A stretch of 64,000 nucleotides of DNA from Nectonema munidae (GCA_030549495.1 JAUIRK010000905.1:563001-627000); one strand, 5' to 3'; positions 44,281 to 56,929 are shown, numbered from the stretch's first letter. Numbers and translations are program-made. The notes: a model not told the origin generated them from the letters alone.

Positions 44281-47200
44281 AAGAAATATCTAAGCACTAT
44301 CGGACTTCTCCATATGCTTGCGAAATGTTTGAAAAGTATAAAGTTGAAGTTCGAGAGAATTGTATTGATTTGGCTTGTGAAATGATTAGGAATGAAGGAT
44401 TTTGGAGAAATTCGTTAGTTGTTGAAGGAGTTTGAAGTGTAGAAAGCTGGATTTTTGAGGTGGTAGTTGAAGGACGATTGATTGAGCAAAGGTAGTAGGT
44501 GGGTATTAAAGAATATAGGTTTCTAAGATACTTGAAAAAATAAAAGAAGGCACATAACAGTTGTAAAAAATTAAGAAACTTTGAATTTTGAGATCTTATT
44601 AAAAACTCTTCCTGAAAATTATAATATAAAATGAATTAATAAATTTTCCTAAACTCATATTTTTAAACTTTAGAATTCTTTTGGATTTTAAAAGCTTTGA
44701 CATTTAAAGGTAATTTAATTTTTTTAAGTTTTCTCTTCCTTTGATTAAATATTATATATTTGAATTAATCAAAGAATTTCCAATCATTTAAAATTATTCA
44801 TGAAAATTTTCATTTTAATGTATTTATTTGCATAACAATATTCTCAAACGACTGAAGCCACAGTAATTAATTTTTTAAACAGTATTAACCGATCTTCACC
44901 GTTTGAAATTTTACCTATATTTCTATTGAATCTTAGCAATAATAATGCACGCTTATTAACGTTTAAACATCGAACAAAACTATTACTGTTCTGTTCACTA
45001 ATTTCATTTCCAAAACCTCTCTAAATGGACCCCATACTTTTTAACCAATTCATAAACAGTTTCCTTCCGTTCTCATTCTGAAACAGTTAATTTTTTAGCT
45101 TCTTAATCCGAACATTTTAAAAAAACTCGGAAAAACGAAATTAATACCCCAAATCTCAAAGAATCTAGATCAGAGTATAAAAATGGACGGAAACAGTAAA
45201 TCTCTTTCTCAAACTTATTATTCCAATCAACTAACTAACAGTTTATAAAGGAGACAATTCTAATGATATCTATCTCCAAAGATATGACAAATCAAAATCT
45301 CAATATTATGAAAATAAGATCTGTCAACACTATTTAATAGATTTGAAAAATAGCGTTACATTCCTCAACTGCAATCTAAAAACCCAACAATGAAAAATAT
45401 TCCCTGTACAACAAATTTTACAACTCACTTGTATAAAGACATCTATTTTACCCTAGTACAATTGTCTAAAATACCGTCATTTTGCAAGTAGAAAAAAATC
45501 TTATCCCCTTCACTAATTTTTTTTATAAAAATGGTAGAAGTGTATATATTTAAATTGTAAAAATGCTTAAAATTTTATTCAGAAACTATGCCCACTTTGA
45601 ACACTCCAGCAAAATCTAAGCCCATAAAATAATACATAGATATTCATTTCAAATATACTTCACATAAATATTATCAAATTCAGCCCACTAATCCTCATTT
45701 TTTAGCGGTCTGACTTTTTTCCCAAACTCTACTAAACTCATACAAAAAATTATTTTTCATTGAAAAAAATAAAAGTAATAATTAAAATTGAAAGGTTTAT
45801 TGTTCAGTCTATTTAATTTTCTTTTCTCAAAAAGTTTTTTGAGTTTTATCTAAACTGCTGCAACTTTATTCAAAAACTAAATAATACGGAATACTTAAAA
45901 ATAAATTGAAAATTTTTAAAATGTAGAAAACAAATATAAAAAATACATATAAATTGATTTAAAATTTTATTGTTTAATAAGAATTTGAGTAATCTACGCA
46001 TAAATTTACTGGAGTTTGGGTAAAAAGTCAGACTCCATTTTTAGGGCATTTTTATCCTATATATCTTATATCCACAAACCAAGTATATCATATTCTTTAT
46101 ACACCAATACACTATACACCCATAAAATAATTCTCTAATCATGAACTTTACTTTAGAATAATTTACGCAAAACCTATACCCTCTTCTATATTTCTCTATT
46201 TAAACTCATCATAATCATGTGCTATTTGTGCCTACTTTTTTGATTACCATAATGAAGCGATATATCTCTTCTCAATTTCTATTTAATTATAAAAACAAAT
46301 TTCAAAGATTTTTCTTAAATCTCAGACTACATAGAAACCCTTGAGAGACAGCAATTTCAAAATTTTTATCAAATTAAAACCAGTACACTGCTGACTTCTT
46401 AAAAGTTCTTATTTTCAATCATAGCTGCAATATTATTTTATACACTTCTTAGATTGTTGTTACTCAAGATTCCACGAAAAACACAATAAGTCATATTAAA
46501 AATAGTCTATATCCCATGTCACGTTGGTCTCAATTCACTCATATATTACCTTCATAGACGTAACATTTACCATTATCAAGACTATTTACAATTCCACGAA
46601 ACTTAACACTATTCACTGGCCCACTACTTCTTCAAAACATTAATCGAACAATTAGCTATCCACGTTTTGAAGGAATCGATCGCGTACCACTAACTTTAAA
46701 ACACTTCTCGGCTTGCATAATCTCTTATACACCTTAAACTCTCTTTTATAGAGTGAAAACGAGTTCTTCTTACCACTAGCACTCATATCATTATAAAATA
46801 ATTTACGCATTGCCCTAAAAAGCCTCATAAAATAATTCTGTATTAAAAAATTTCCATATATCTCTAGGTAAATAAAGAATATGTTTTTAGAATAGAATAG
46901 AATTTATTTATAGAGAAAATTGTTACATTAAGCCAAGAAAAGAAGAAAATTTAAGTTAAATTTGGATCCCACAGCCAGACCATAACTTCATTAAGATGAG
47001 CACCTAGAAAGTGAATGAAAGAGTAAATTAATTTTTTTTGAAGATCAAAATTGGGATAAAACAAGAGGTTTCATAGAAGACAAATATATAAAACTATATA
47101 CCAGAGAAAAAAGAAGAAAAAAAAATGCAAGTTGCAAACTTAGTTATAGCACTTTAAAAATCAAATTATACACTCAAAGACTTGATGCAATTATATTGAC

Positions 47201-47390
47201 GAAAGAAAAAAAATAAACAAGAATATATAACATAAATAAACAGCACATAACATTAAATAATATCCTATAGTTTATGGAGAAGCGATTTTTTTAAATGAAA
47301 ATAGCAAAGGAAATCGAATTCCTTATTAAAACACCTTTATTACATGAATTCCGTTAATCCACTGGTCAAGGCCACTTCCCGTTTTTGCCT
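44281..47390. other. AT-rich stretch with one inverted repeat
   Basis: No gene was recognised over about 3 kb. GTCTGACTTTTTTCCCAAAC near 45708 and the inverse GTTTGGGTAAAAAGTCAGAC near 46014 bound a ~330-bp stretch that may be a further miniature transposon. Flanking bases (ATTTTTTAG and ATTTTTAGG) are only roughly duplicated. The 45.0-47.0 kb part has a C-over-G strand bias like that of the LINE and Penelope pieces, but no motif was readable. Confidence 0.4.
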
Positions 47391-47566
47391 CATGCAACTC
47401 ATACACTCATGACAAACATGTCATCTCTCTTATGTATATAAACTCCTGCATTTTTACTTAAAATCAATCATTTATTTACATGCAACTCATACACCCATGA
47501 CAAACATGTCAGCTATCTTATGTATATAAACCCCTGCATTCTTACTTAAAATCAAGCATTTATTCA
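47391..47566 (+). promoter_or_regulatory. 88-bp tandem duplication with a TATA box in each unit
   Basis: Two units start CATGCAACTCATACAC at 47391 and 47479 and differ at few positions. Each contains TATATAAA (47435-47442 and 47523-47530), and a third partial unit starts near 47566. The duplication lies directly upstream of the pogo-like remnant at 47656, where a core promoter would be expected. The promoter role is inferred from the TATA boxes and the position. Confidence 0.45.
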
Positions 47567-47655
47567 TACGCAACTCAACTGAACACATTTGGCAATCTTC
47601 ATTGAATTTTTACAGAATTTCTACAGATCACCTGGCTAAATAGTCCTATCTATAC

Positions 47656-48443
47656 ATGGCAAACCAAACTCCAACCCGGAAAAAGAACCTTATGCCTCTT
47701 ATACCATCGATCAAAAGCTGGAAGCAGTGATAAAAGTAAAAACAGGAGATTTATAAGCTAAAGTCTCAAGAGAATTTAGAGTTCCAGAAGGTACACTACG
47801 TGGTTGGATTCGAGATGAACAGAAACTGAGAGACTTCGTTAGAGATTTGACATCAAGGATGCGATTTATACTACAGCCAGGGCATGGAGTGACATCACAC
47901 AAAAGTGTATTATTAAATGCTGGTCCAAGGGTCTTCCATATCCCAAGGATGAAGATAACAGTGGTGAAGATGAAGACTTCTGGGGATTCTCTCAGGCAGA
48001 AGTGGAGGCTGAGGAGGATCTCATGAAACAGAACTTGGTTAACATTTCCAGAGAAGAACAAGAGCAGCCAACCTTCCTAGAGTTGATAAAAGCGTAAGAG
48101 TAGAATGAAGACAACATCTCAATTGCACAGCTTGTCACAGATCAGCAAATTCTCAGCAATGCTATGTCAGCATTGGCCAATACAGAATCACCTGCAGCTA
48201 CATCACAACAGACTACTAAGTTACTCACTTGTGATCAGGTTCATGACGAGATGGACAGACAGTTTAAGAGGGCCTATGCAAAAGATGATGTCTTTTGTGG
48301 AGAACAACTGCTGAAATTCTTTGAGCAGCAAGGCCTGTCTTTGGAAGTCCTGCAAATGCAGAATCTTCTTCGTAAGGCTAAGAAGATAGAGAATCAGGCC
48401 ACAAGGCAAAAAAACAATTGATGACTTTTTCAAGAAACAGTAG
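47656..48443 (+). pseudogene. pogo/Tigger-like transposase remnant lacking the DDE core
   Basis: A first part encodes a pipsqueak-type helix-turn-helix: YTIDQKLEAVIKVKTGDL, then AKVSREFRVPEGTLRGWIR. It is followed almost at once by the C-terminal region of such transposases: DAIYTTARAWSDITQKCIIK, an acidic stretch, a region with DQVHDEMDRQFKRAYAKDDV, and the ending KTIDDFFKKQ before the stop at 48441. The entire catalytic DDE domain between these parts is absent. Stops and about three frameshifts interrupt it, so it is more likely a non-autonomous transposon remnant than a domesticated gene. No inverted ends were found. Confidence 0.7.
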
Positions 48444-48745
48444 TGTTCCGCTTTCTCATCACAATCTGTATTTCTGTATTTCTATACATATATACTTATT
48501 TTTTCAATAAAATATATGTTTTTAATTTTTTCAAAAAAATGTTATATAGTAACAATAGAATTTTTTTTTGTATATTTTGGCTTATAATACTTTCTTTAAT
48601 TAACTTGAGAGTGAAATATTTATTAAAAAAACACAAATAAAATCTTTTGAAGATTAGTATGAGAGAAGGAAGCAACCTGAAAACTTATTGAAAAGAGAAC
48701 ATGTGATCAAATATAATAATTAAAATAAATATGTATTTTGACTTA
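48444..48745. other. AT-rich flank of the pogo-like remnant
   Basis: No gene or clear terminal repeat was found. The flank includes short T-rich runs. Confidence 0.4.
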
Positions 48746-48843
48746 ATGGAAGATCTACCATGTTCTAATGAAATAGGAAGTGGTGTAATGATCTAATTTT
48801 GGGTGCTTCAAAAAAGATTTTGACCGTGAAAAAGAAGTTCCTC
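48746..48843 (+). repeat. Dispersed repeat R2, copy 2
   Basis: This is the relative of 42845-42941 in the same orientation, with the same blocks around GGAAGATCTACCATG and GACCGTGAAAAAGAAG. Confidence 0.65.
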
Positions 48844-49144
48844 TTTTACAAATGAAAAACCTTTAAATCTATAGCTTATCATTTAACTATGATGGCTAGG
48901 AAATCTGAAAATTTAGAATAGGTCAGAGTTATCAAAAATGGCATAGATACCAATATGTGAGGATTTAGTCACTATCAAGTTATTTTTTAATTTAAATGGA
49001 ATTTTCCTATCTTTTCCTTTTCATCAAAGAAAGAAACTTTTAGATGAAGAACACGGACAACTTATTGTAACTGAACAATTAACATCATGAATGATTCATC
49101 AAAAAAACCTTTAGACTGGGATTGATTGATAAACAATCAGGCTG

Positions 49145-49379
49145 CGACAATAAAGAGACGAGTATAGGTGAAGTTTATTAGAAAGCAAAGAGAGAAGTGA
49201 TGTCTTAAGTGAAACATGAGTGAGTATTTATAGTGTATCCTGGCCTTCAAGTAAGTACAGTACTAATGGCAACGTTAGGCTATTATTAATGAGAGGAGAG
49301 ATAGCCTTGACTTTCGATAGTGCAGTATGAGCGTAAGATACACACAAGTACGTTGTCGTAATGAGAGCCTGCTGGCGCT
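49145..49379 (-). repeat. Long terminal repeat (3' side of the element)
   Basis: 235 bp, matching 54090-54324 except at one position. On the minus strand it holds a TATA-like CTATAAATAC and, further on, AATAAA (inverse of 49174-49179), as expected for promoter and poly(A) functions of such repeats. Confidence 0.9.
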
Positions 49380-49385
49380 TCCCTT

Positions 49386-52300
49386 TTACTCTCTCTCGTA
49401 ATCTTGTAGCCATTTAGGGGGATTTCTACATCGTTGGCTTCTGGAGTTATTCTTTTGTAAAGAGTCATCTCTTTCTTTCTCATCTCCCTTTGAGTCTGTC
49501 TGACTTTTGCTTTTTTGGATAGAATTATCGGAATGTCTCCTACCATCCATCATATCTTCAAACAACTTTGGATGCCTTTCCGGTAATTCTGAATGGTTAT
49601 ATTGTTGACCGCCGTCGTTCAAGTCAAAGTCTTCTTTGCTTGTCTCCAAAGGTACCTCTTTCGTATTTTCATCTTCTGTATCGTCATCTTCAACTAAATC
49701 CTTGAACTTATCTGTAAGATTAAAATCAGTTATTGGTAACAGCATAGCTTTTGGTACATGATATGATTGCTTACCGATTTCGCCATTTGTTATCTTTTTC
49801 AATATTGCATATTTATTTTGTAAGTTATATATGATATATTTACTTCTTACCTTGATCTTACTTTTTTCTTCTTTTAGGTATACTAAATCTCAAATTTCAA
49901 AATTGTGAATTTTGGAATCTTCCTTTGAAAATTTTGAACACTTTGAAGATCTGGTCTTGTTAGCTAAGTTCTGCTGCTCTTCAAAGAAACATTTATTGTT
50001 GAAATGAATTTGTTCGTCTGTAAAGTGATTTCTTCTAAAAAGGATTTCTTTTGCAGATAGGTTTTGCCTCCGTATAAGAAGATTGATGCTCCTGATTGCT
50101 AGTTGTAAATCCACATTGGTTATTTTAACTTTTTCAGGAAACATCTTTAAAATGCTTGTTTCTAGTTCTTGAATAGCTTTGTCTACAAAGCAGTTTGAGT
50201 TCTTGTTTTTTATGTGACCAATTTCAACTTCAATCCCCAATTCTTTTAGCAAGGGGTCTTTTGAAGGCTTTGAAAAGAAGTACTTGCATCAGTTCGTATT
50301 TTGCAATTATCACACCTAATAAAAGAAGAGTTGAGTATAATTGCTGTTCTGATGTCTTCTATTTTCTCACTTTCAAGGAGAGAAGCTGTTGTAAAACTGG
50401 AAAATGTTTCTCTCAAAACGGAAATTTTTTGATCATTTCTTCTGATAACATCTGCATAAAATACTTGTCCAGGCTTTGATCCTCTTAAGGCAGGGGCTTG
50501 CTCCAAGAGATTTTTTGGCATGTACTTAATAGAACGACAAATACTGCATGCTTCATCAATACTATTGATTAGTTTCTCACTGTATAAGCCATAAAAAAAA
50601 CGATCAAAAAGACGCTTCAACTGTGTTTTCGCAGGATGGTTAAACTGAAGGTGTAGAGAATGAAGAATACCTGGAAGGAAAGTATCTGGAATTATGATGA
50701 GTTGTTTTGCTGCATCGCCTTTAGTAACTATGATACCATTTCTATCTATTGTAGCTATACCGAGTAATCTCTTAACTCTAGTGCACTTCTCCTTTTTTGA
50801 TGGGCTTGTTCCATTCTTTAAGTGTGCAAAAACTTTTCTTAAAATATAACACCTTTTTTGTAAAGCAGACCACGTGAGTTTGTTCGTAAATGGCATTTTC
50901 ATTCTCCCTTGAAGGACATCATCAATTTTTATTGTATTGACAATTGAAGATATGGAATCTTGAACAAAGTTGCAGATTTGGCAGTTTTTCTCATAACAAG
51001 AGTTAGGGTTACGAGAAGAGAAGTCGCTTGCCATATTTTCTGAACCTTTTATGTGATATATTTCAATATTAGCACCGCTAAGTGTAGATAAAAATGAAGA
51101 AACTCTTGCTGAAGAAGAAAAATGTCCTTTTTTTAATCTTTGATAAGCATCAACACACGGTTTTGAGTCGGTTAAAACTTTTGTCGTAAAAATTGAGTCT
51201 TTTATAATTGGAGAAAAATGCTTTATTGCGGTGGATATTGCTAAGGCTTCGAGCTCGCATGGAAACCATTTTAATTGATGATCTTTTAATTTGAAACTGA
51301 AGAACTCAGCTAGTTTTTGATCACCATTTCTATCAATAAGAAGAGTTGCTCCAAGTCCTCTATTCATTGGAGACGCATCCACTGTAATTGTAAGCCTGTC
51401 CGATTTTCTAGGGAGTGTTAGAACTTCTGCTGATTTTAATAAATTTTGTGCAGTCTTGAATGAAATTTGTAAATCTTCATCCCAAACAATTTTTTGCTTT
51501 CCATCCAATCCTTTGATCGCTGATTCCAAAGGAGATAGAACTGTGGAATACCTTGGAATGCATCTGGATATAGCTCTGTATGCTCCTAAAAAGGAGCGCA
51601 TGGATGAGCAAGTGGATGGTTTTTCAATGCTTGCTAAAGAGGAGACTTTATGGTTAGAAGGCGTGATTGTACCTTTTGTCCATTTCCAACCCAAAATTAC
51701 TTCTGTTTTTGGAGAAATTATAGTTTTTAAAGCCGAGAGACTCAAATCATTTTCTGAAAGTCTTTTTAAAACTTTTGACCAATTTTGGTGAAGCTCTTCA
51801 ATCGTATTGGCTCCTATAAAAAGATCGTCGGCAATAATAGATAAGAAACCTTCTTGAAGAAAATCGCCAAAAACTCTACTTATTAGTTCTTGAAGAAATT
51901 CGGAAGAACCAGGCATACCCATTGCTGAACGAGTATATACTCGGATGCCTTTAAATGGAGTTACTGTCGCAAGATATGGCATTGAGGATCTTGCCAATGG
52001 AATCTGAAAAAAACTTTTAGTTAAATCAGACTTTATTATGAACTTAAAAGAAGATATTTTTCTAAGGATGTCATCACATGATATTGAGCACGTTGGTAAA
52101 AGTGTAGTGTATGGACTTAAATTATTGAAAGCAGTTACAAACCTCATTGATCCATCTTTTTTTTTTATAAGGAAGCTAGGTGATACAAATTTTACTGTTA
52201 TCCCCAAGTCTTCTGGTTTCGCTAACACGCCGAGATCTTCCAGTTTGTCCGCTTCCTTTTGAAGTAGTTGAAGAGTAGAGTGATTATAATGAGGAAGTTT

Positions 52301-53272
52301 TCCTTTTTCACATCTTGGTTTTACTGGGCCGAACAAAACCCTTGCGTAAATTTTTCCACTCTTACCATTGTAAACTTTGAATTCAGGGGAAAAGACTTTA
52401 TCGAACTTTAGATGTAGCATTTTAAACGCTTGTTTTTGTTTGTTCGAGAGTATTCCATCAGGGTCAATTGAAACTTTTGAAGAGATACCTGCTTCGGTAG
52501 TTAAAGCACTTGAAACTTCAGGATTGTAGGTTTGGTAGATCATGGCAACGTGTTGATTTTTGTTAAATGTGATAGGCACTTCCTTGAAGTTAGACATTTT
52601 AAAAGAGTCATCGATAACTTTTGTGAAATATGGATCAAATCCGGGATCCTCTACTTCTTTACTTGGTTCTACTGCAATTTCTCCATCGAATTTTTTTAAG
52701 GATTTATCTTTGATTAAAATATGGTCTCCTGGCAGTAACACTTGTTTTTTTGTTCTAACCATATGGGATTTTTGAAAAACAGATGATTCGTTTGGTCCAT
52801 AATGAAACAATCTGCCACGAAAACTAATAAGTTGATCTTTGATGTAAACTTTTATATCATTTGCTCTGCAGAAAGGAATGCCACCTAAAATGTCATAGTC
52901 CATCTTCTCCATCACAAGGCCTTTAATTGAAACGTCAATATTCTTTATGTTCAAGTCTAAAGATATTTCTCCACAAATAGGAAGGACTGATTTATCGGCA
53001 GATCTAGCTGTATGTCCAGTACCAAGAGGTAACATATTCAGTTTGTGAACAAAGGAAGATGAAATTATTGATGATGTTGCCCCAGTGTCAATTATTAAAC
53101 GAAAAGGAACATGTTGACAGTATCCATCAAGATATGGAGAAGTTCCGCAGTCCACTTTGCCAAGGAAAACTCCATTTTCATAAAACTTGTCTTCTAATTC
53201 AGGCATGCGAGTCGAAATTTGTAGAGCATTTGAAGTCTGATATCTACGACCATTATCTTTACAAAAAAACAT
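49386..53272 (-). mobile_element. pol region of the Gypsy-like fossil
   Basis: Domains from the upstream side: an aspartic protease with LIIDTGATSS, a reverse transcriptase with MPGSSEFLQELISRVFGD and an IADD box that I associate with one metazoan Gypsy-like clade, RNase H with LTITVDASPMNRG and LTDSKP, and an integrase with an HHCC-type zinc region (HLQFNH...CSIC) and a core-like segment. A tail with NPPKWLQDYE closes the region. This is a fossil with about two breaks. Confidence 0.8.
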
Positions 53273-54060
53273 ATCTTTTTGCTTCTATTATCTCTATCAA
53301 ATGAAGCAGATATTTTTGAATTATTGCTCAATCTTGGCTGGTTTTTCAACGTTTTTGAAAAACTTACGTTTGCAACTTCCTGAGTGTCCAAATCTTTTAA
53401 TAAAGTCTCCAAAGAATTTACAATTAATGGCTGAATGTCTTTAAGAGTATGTGTTTGAAGCTCATGAGCATATACCCGAGCAACAAGTGAAGGTAACCTT
53501 TGATCAATCATCTTCAACCATAAGAAAACAGCAAGTCTTTCAGTAGTTGGAGAAATGTTTTCATCAAATTGAGAAACCTTCCCATCATGAATTAACCCCG
53601 ATTCAACGGTTAACAAGTTATCTTCAATATGAGCCAATATACGTTGATAAAATGCCTCATAGCGTTCATCGGGTTCTAAAGAAAAATTACATATATTAAG
53701 AAAGTTAACCTCATTTTGAGAGAGACAATAGTATTTTCTTATTCTCTTCCATATCCAATTTAAGCTAGTTTTGCTTTTGAGAATATCGTTTCTTAATAAA
53801 GGTGGGGAAAAAGTAGCGATTAAGCCTAGCATTCGTTCCAAAGTGATGGTCTTTTGAAGACTTGAAATTTCATGCTCAGAAGTTTCGTCATCTTTAAACC
53901 CATGATTTTTCACTGATTTAGGTTCCCATGATGACTCTAAAAAGATCGCAAACTCTGGGCATAATGAAAGGTGAAACATCTTATTGGAATGCCAGTTTGA
54001 AAAAGAAGAAAGCGTCTCTTTTTCACCAAGCAGCCATTGCTTTGGAGTTCTGAAACTCAT
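53194..54060 (-). mobile_element. gag-like region of the Gypsy-like fossil
   Basis: This is the first coding region after the upstream long terminal repeat, about 290 codons. It lacks an obvious CCHC zinc knuckle. Its position directly upstream of, and overlapping, the protease-containing pol identifies it as gag-like; a segment reading FLWLKMIDQRLPSLVARVYA is typical of gag capsid-type helices in this clade. Confidence 0.7.
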
Positions 54061-54089
54061 CTTTCCTTTTTATCCCACCGCTGTCACCA

Positions 54090-54324
54090 CGACAATAAAG
54101 AGACAAGTATAGGTGAAGTTTATTAGAAAGCAAAGAGAGAAGTGATGTCTTAAGTGAAACATGAGTGAGTATTTATAGTGTATCCTGGCCTTCAAGTAAG
54201 TACAGTACTAATGGCAACGTTAGGCTATTATTAATGAGAGGAGAGATAGCCTTGACTTTCGATAGTGCAGTATGAGCGTAAGATACACACAAGTACGTTG
54301 TCGTAATGAGAGCCTGCTGGCGCT
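54090..54324 (-). repeat. Long terminal repeat (5' side of the element)
   Basis: 235 bp, near-identical to 49145-49379. It is followed on the minus strand by TGGTGACAGCGGTGGGAT, the stretch where a tRNA primer-binding site is expected. Confidence 0.9.
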
Positions 54325-54654
54325 GAATATATTTTCATATTACCTGATAATAAAATATACGATACTTATAAAAAGCCTAAGATTAGAATACTTTAAAAGA
54401 GAAAAAATCTGTTCAAAAAAATCATTGAAAAAAGTTTTTTCAAACACAAATTGAAAAAAATAAATTTCTAATGAAAAAAGAGCTACCACGAAAGGATCAT
54501 CATAGAATGAATAGCAAAATTACTACTGTAACTGTAAAGTATAAAAGAAATGAAGCAGAGACTATCAGACAATGACGAATTTATAGTCAAAATTATGGAG
54601 GTACTATCGAGATACCTAATTTACTCACAAATGAAATATTTTGAGTGAATTTTA

Positions 54655-56502
54655 GACTCAACATAAAGTCTCTACAATACAACTGGATTCAACCTATTTA
54701 GAAGACATAACTAAACCTTACAACTTAACAAATCAATTCTTCAATTTTGCCTTAATTGACTCAAATGATGTTCTACAAACAATAAAATCAATGAAAGTAA
54801 AACCGTCTCCGTTTGATCCACTACCTATAAATGTTATTAAAGATTGCGATTGGTACTTAACACCCATTTTAACACATTTTATCAATTTATCCATCATTCA
54901 CAACCGTTTCCCTTCTACTTTGAAGCACGCATACATTACCCCAATTCACAAAAAAGGCTCTATGCAGGATGTAACAAACTTCCGCCCTATAACTAACATA
55001 CCAGCACTATCTAAATTATTCGAAAAAATTTTCTTAACCCAAATTACAACCTATATCTCAAACAATAGTATACTTTACTCAGAACAACACAGCTATCAAA
55101 AAAATCATTCCTCTAGCAATTGTATTCAAGAAATAGCAAAAACACTTTTCTCCAAGCTGAATTCCAAGTTATTTGTTTCAATTACCTCCTACGATCTTTC
55201 TAAGGCTTTTAATTCAATAAATCATAAACTCCTCCTCAAAAAGTTAGAAATTCTCAAGTTCAACAACTCCAGTTGTCTTCTTATACAATCATATCTCTTC
55301 AAACCTACATTTCAAACCAAATTCAATAACTCATTTTCCACTACAGCTACTGTAAATTGTGGACTGCCCCAAGGATCCACACTAAGTCCCATTCTTTTTA
55401 ACCTGTTTATCAACGATCTCCCTTTCTTTATAAAGTCACCTCACACTAAAATATTTCTCTTCGCCGATGACATATATTTGATTTCATTTCACAAATCCGC
55501 TGATGTTTTGTATTCTCTCATTAGTGATGCAACATCTGAAATACAACAATGGTGCAACATCAATCATTTAAAATTGAATACAACAAAAACTTCTACTACG
55601 ATCTTTTCACCTAACATGAACAAAACACCATCAAACATGTCAAACTTCTATGAATTAAATATTTCTTCATCTATTAACATCCTTGGGTTCCAAATCTCAA
55701 ATACTTTATCAATTGAACACTTCTTCAACAAGATCATCTCGAAGTCAAAATTCAAAATATCCACACTCAAGAAACACTTTTCTTTTCTTTCTTTTACGCA
55801 AAAAAGACTCCTCGTAAATTCCTTCATTCTGAGCAACTTTAACTATTCAATAAAAACTTTTTTTCCACTTCTCAAGAAATCAGATTTTTTAAAGTTTGAC
55901 AGGCTAATCAAAAACTGTTTCAAGTACATATTTAGTCTAAAAAGTTCCTCAAAAATAAGCAGAAACCACATCAATAAAGCAATGATTTTTCCCGACAGTA
56001 ATTTACTTTATTACAAATTTCTTATATGCACCTTCAAAGATTTATTTCTAAATCTTCCAAACTCTGAACTATCAATCAACAAGTTTCACAACATACCACC
56101 CAAAAGAACCAGAAACTTCAAACTAAAGAAGACATTTTACTCTTGTTCATCCTCTCTATTTAACTCTCTACCGCGCAACTTGAGAAAAACAGCAAATTTT
56201 GAATATTTCAAGCAAGATCTTTTTTCACATCTTTGCACCAACCCAATTTATTAAAGCCATATACATGCATTAGCATCTTCGTCATATCTTCCTACAATGA
56301 TTTATATTTAAATATGTATCTTATGCATTATTTTATATATACACAGATACACACACACACATATTCTTCTTTATGCATCTCTAATCATTATATTATATAC
56401 ATGTATATTTACTGTACCTTATAGCATGTTAGTTTTACCTTTAAAGTGGTATTTTATCACTACAAACTTTCAGTTTGACAAATAAAATATATTATTATTA
56501 TA
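54655..56502 (+). mobile_element. 5'-truncated LINE (Jockey/CR1-like) with a long open frame
   Basis: An open frame from about 54655 (first ATG 54791) to a stop at 56252-56254 encodes the reverse transcriptase of a Jockey-group LINE. Motifs are SPFDPLPINVIKDC, FRPITNIPALSKLFEKIF, SYDLSKAFNSINHKLLL, NCGLPQGSTLSPILFNLFI and LFADDIYLISF with the FADD active site, plus NHLKLNTTKTSTTIF. The C-terminal segment ends FNSLPRNLRK...LFSHLCTNPIY. The upstream endonuclease and ORF1 are absent. A short 3' untranslated region ends in an (ATT)n tract near 56487-56502. The open frame is 487 codons from the ATG without a stop, suggesting a fairly young copy. Confidence 0.85.
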
Positions 56503-56505
56503 TAT

Positions 56506-56775
56506 GTGTAAAAAACTTTGCATACCCATTTAAATAAAAGTTTGTTTTTTAGTTGAGCTGTCATATATCAATCAATTTTTGACAGGTTTGGTTGATTTTT
56601 AAAAAAAATTAACGTGACCATCGTGTTCAGCACACTTGAAAATGGATATATATCTGTAAAAAAATATTGTATACCCATTTAAACTAAAAGTTTCTCTTTT
56701 TAGTTGAGCTGTCATATTTCAATCACTTTTTGACAAGTTTGATTGATTTTTATAAAAAAAATAAATGTCACCATC
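56506..56775 (+). repeat. Tandem duplication, 149-bp period
   Basis: ATACCCATTTAAA recurs at 56522 and 56671, followed in both units by AGTTGAGCTGTCATAT and TTGAC...GTTTG...TTGATTTTTA. Two units lie directly after the LINE tail. The period is the same as that of satellite S1, although the sequences are not obviously related. Confidence 0.65.
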
Positions 56776-56781
56776 AGATAT

Positions 56782-56929
56782 GCAATCAATCATTTAGTAG
56801 GTTCACGCGTAAATTTTGTAAGCAATCATTCAAGAAAAACCGAGAAGGGGGGGGGGGGGGGGGCTAAAATAGTCCTCCCCCCCCCCGTCACTGAGGAAAT
56901 GTAAATAGGCCGTCACTAATAGGGTTACC
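56782..56929 (+). repeat. Dispersed repeat R1, copy 3
   Basis: This copy matches 3322-3440 (TTTAGTAGGTTCACGCG, GTCACTGAGGAAAT, CCGTCACTAATAGGGTTA). Its centre carries a G run and a C run facing each other (56847-56886), which may fold or may be a sequencing problem. Confidence 0.6.

Larger units (their letters stand above)
49145..54324 (-). mobile_element. Ty3/Gypsy-like LTR retrotransposon fossil
   Basis: A 5.2-kb element on the minus strand is bounded by two 235-bp long terminal repeats that differ at a single position, so its insertion is recent in evolutionary terms. Parts, in transcription order, are a gag-like region (53194-54060) and a pol region (49386-53272) with protease, reverse transcriptase, RNase H and integrase in the Gypsy order. 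gag and pol overlap in different frames, as is common in the group. It is broken, with about two interruptions of pol. No clear target duplication is visible beside the repeats. I treat it as a fossil; other assignments within LTR elements (for example BEL) are less likely. Confidence 0.85.
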
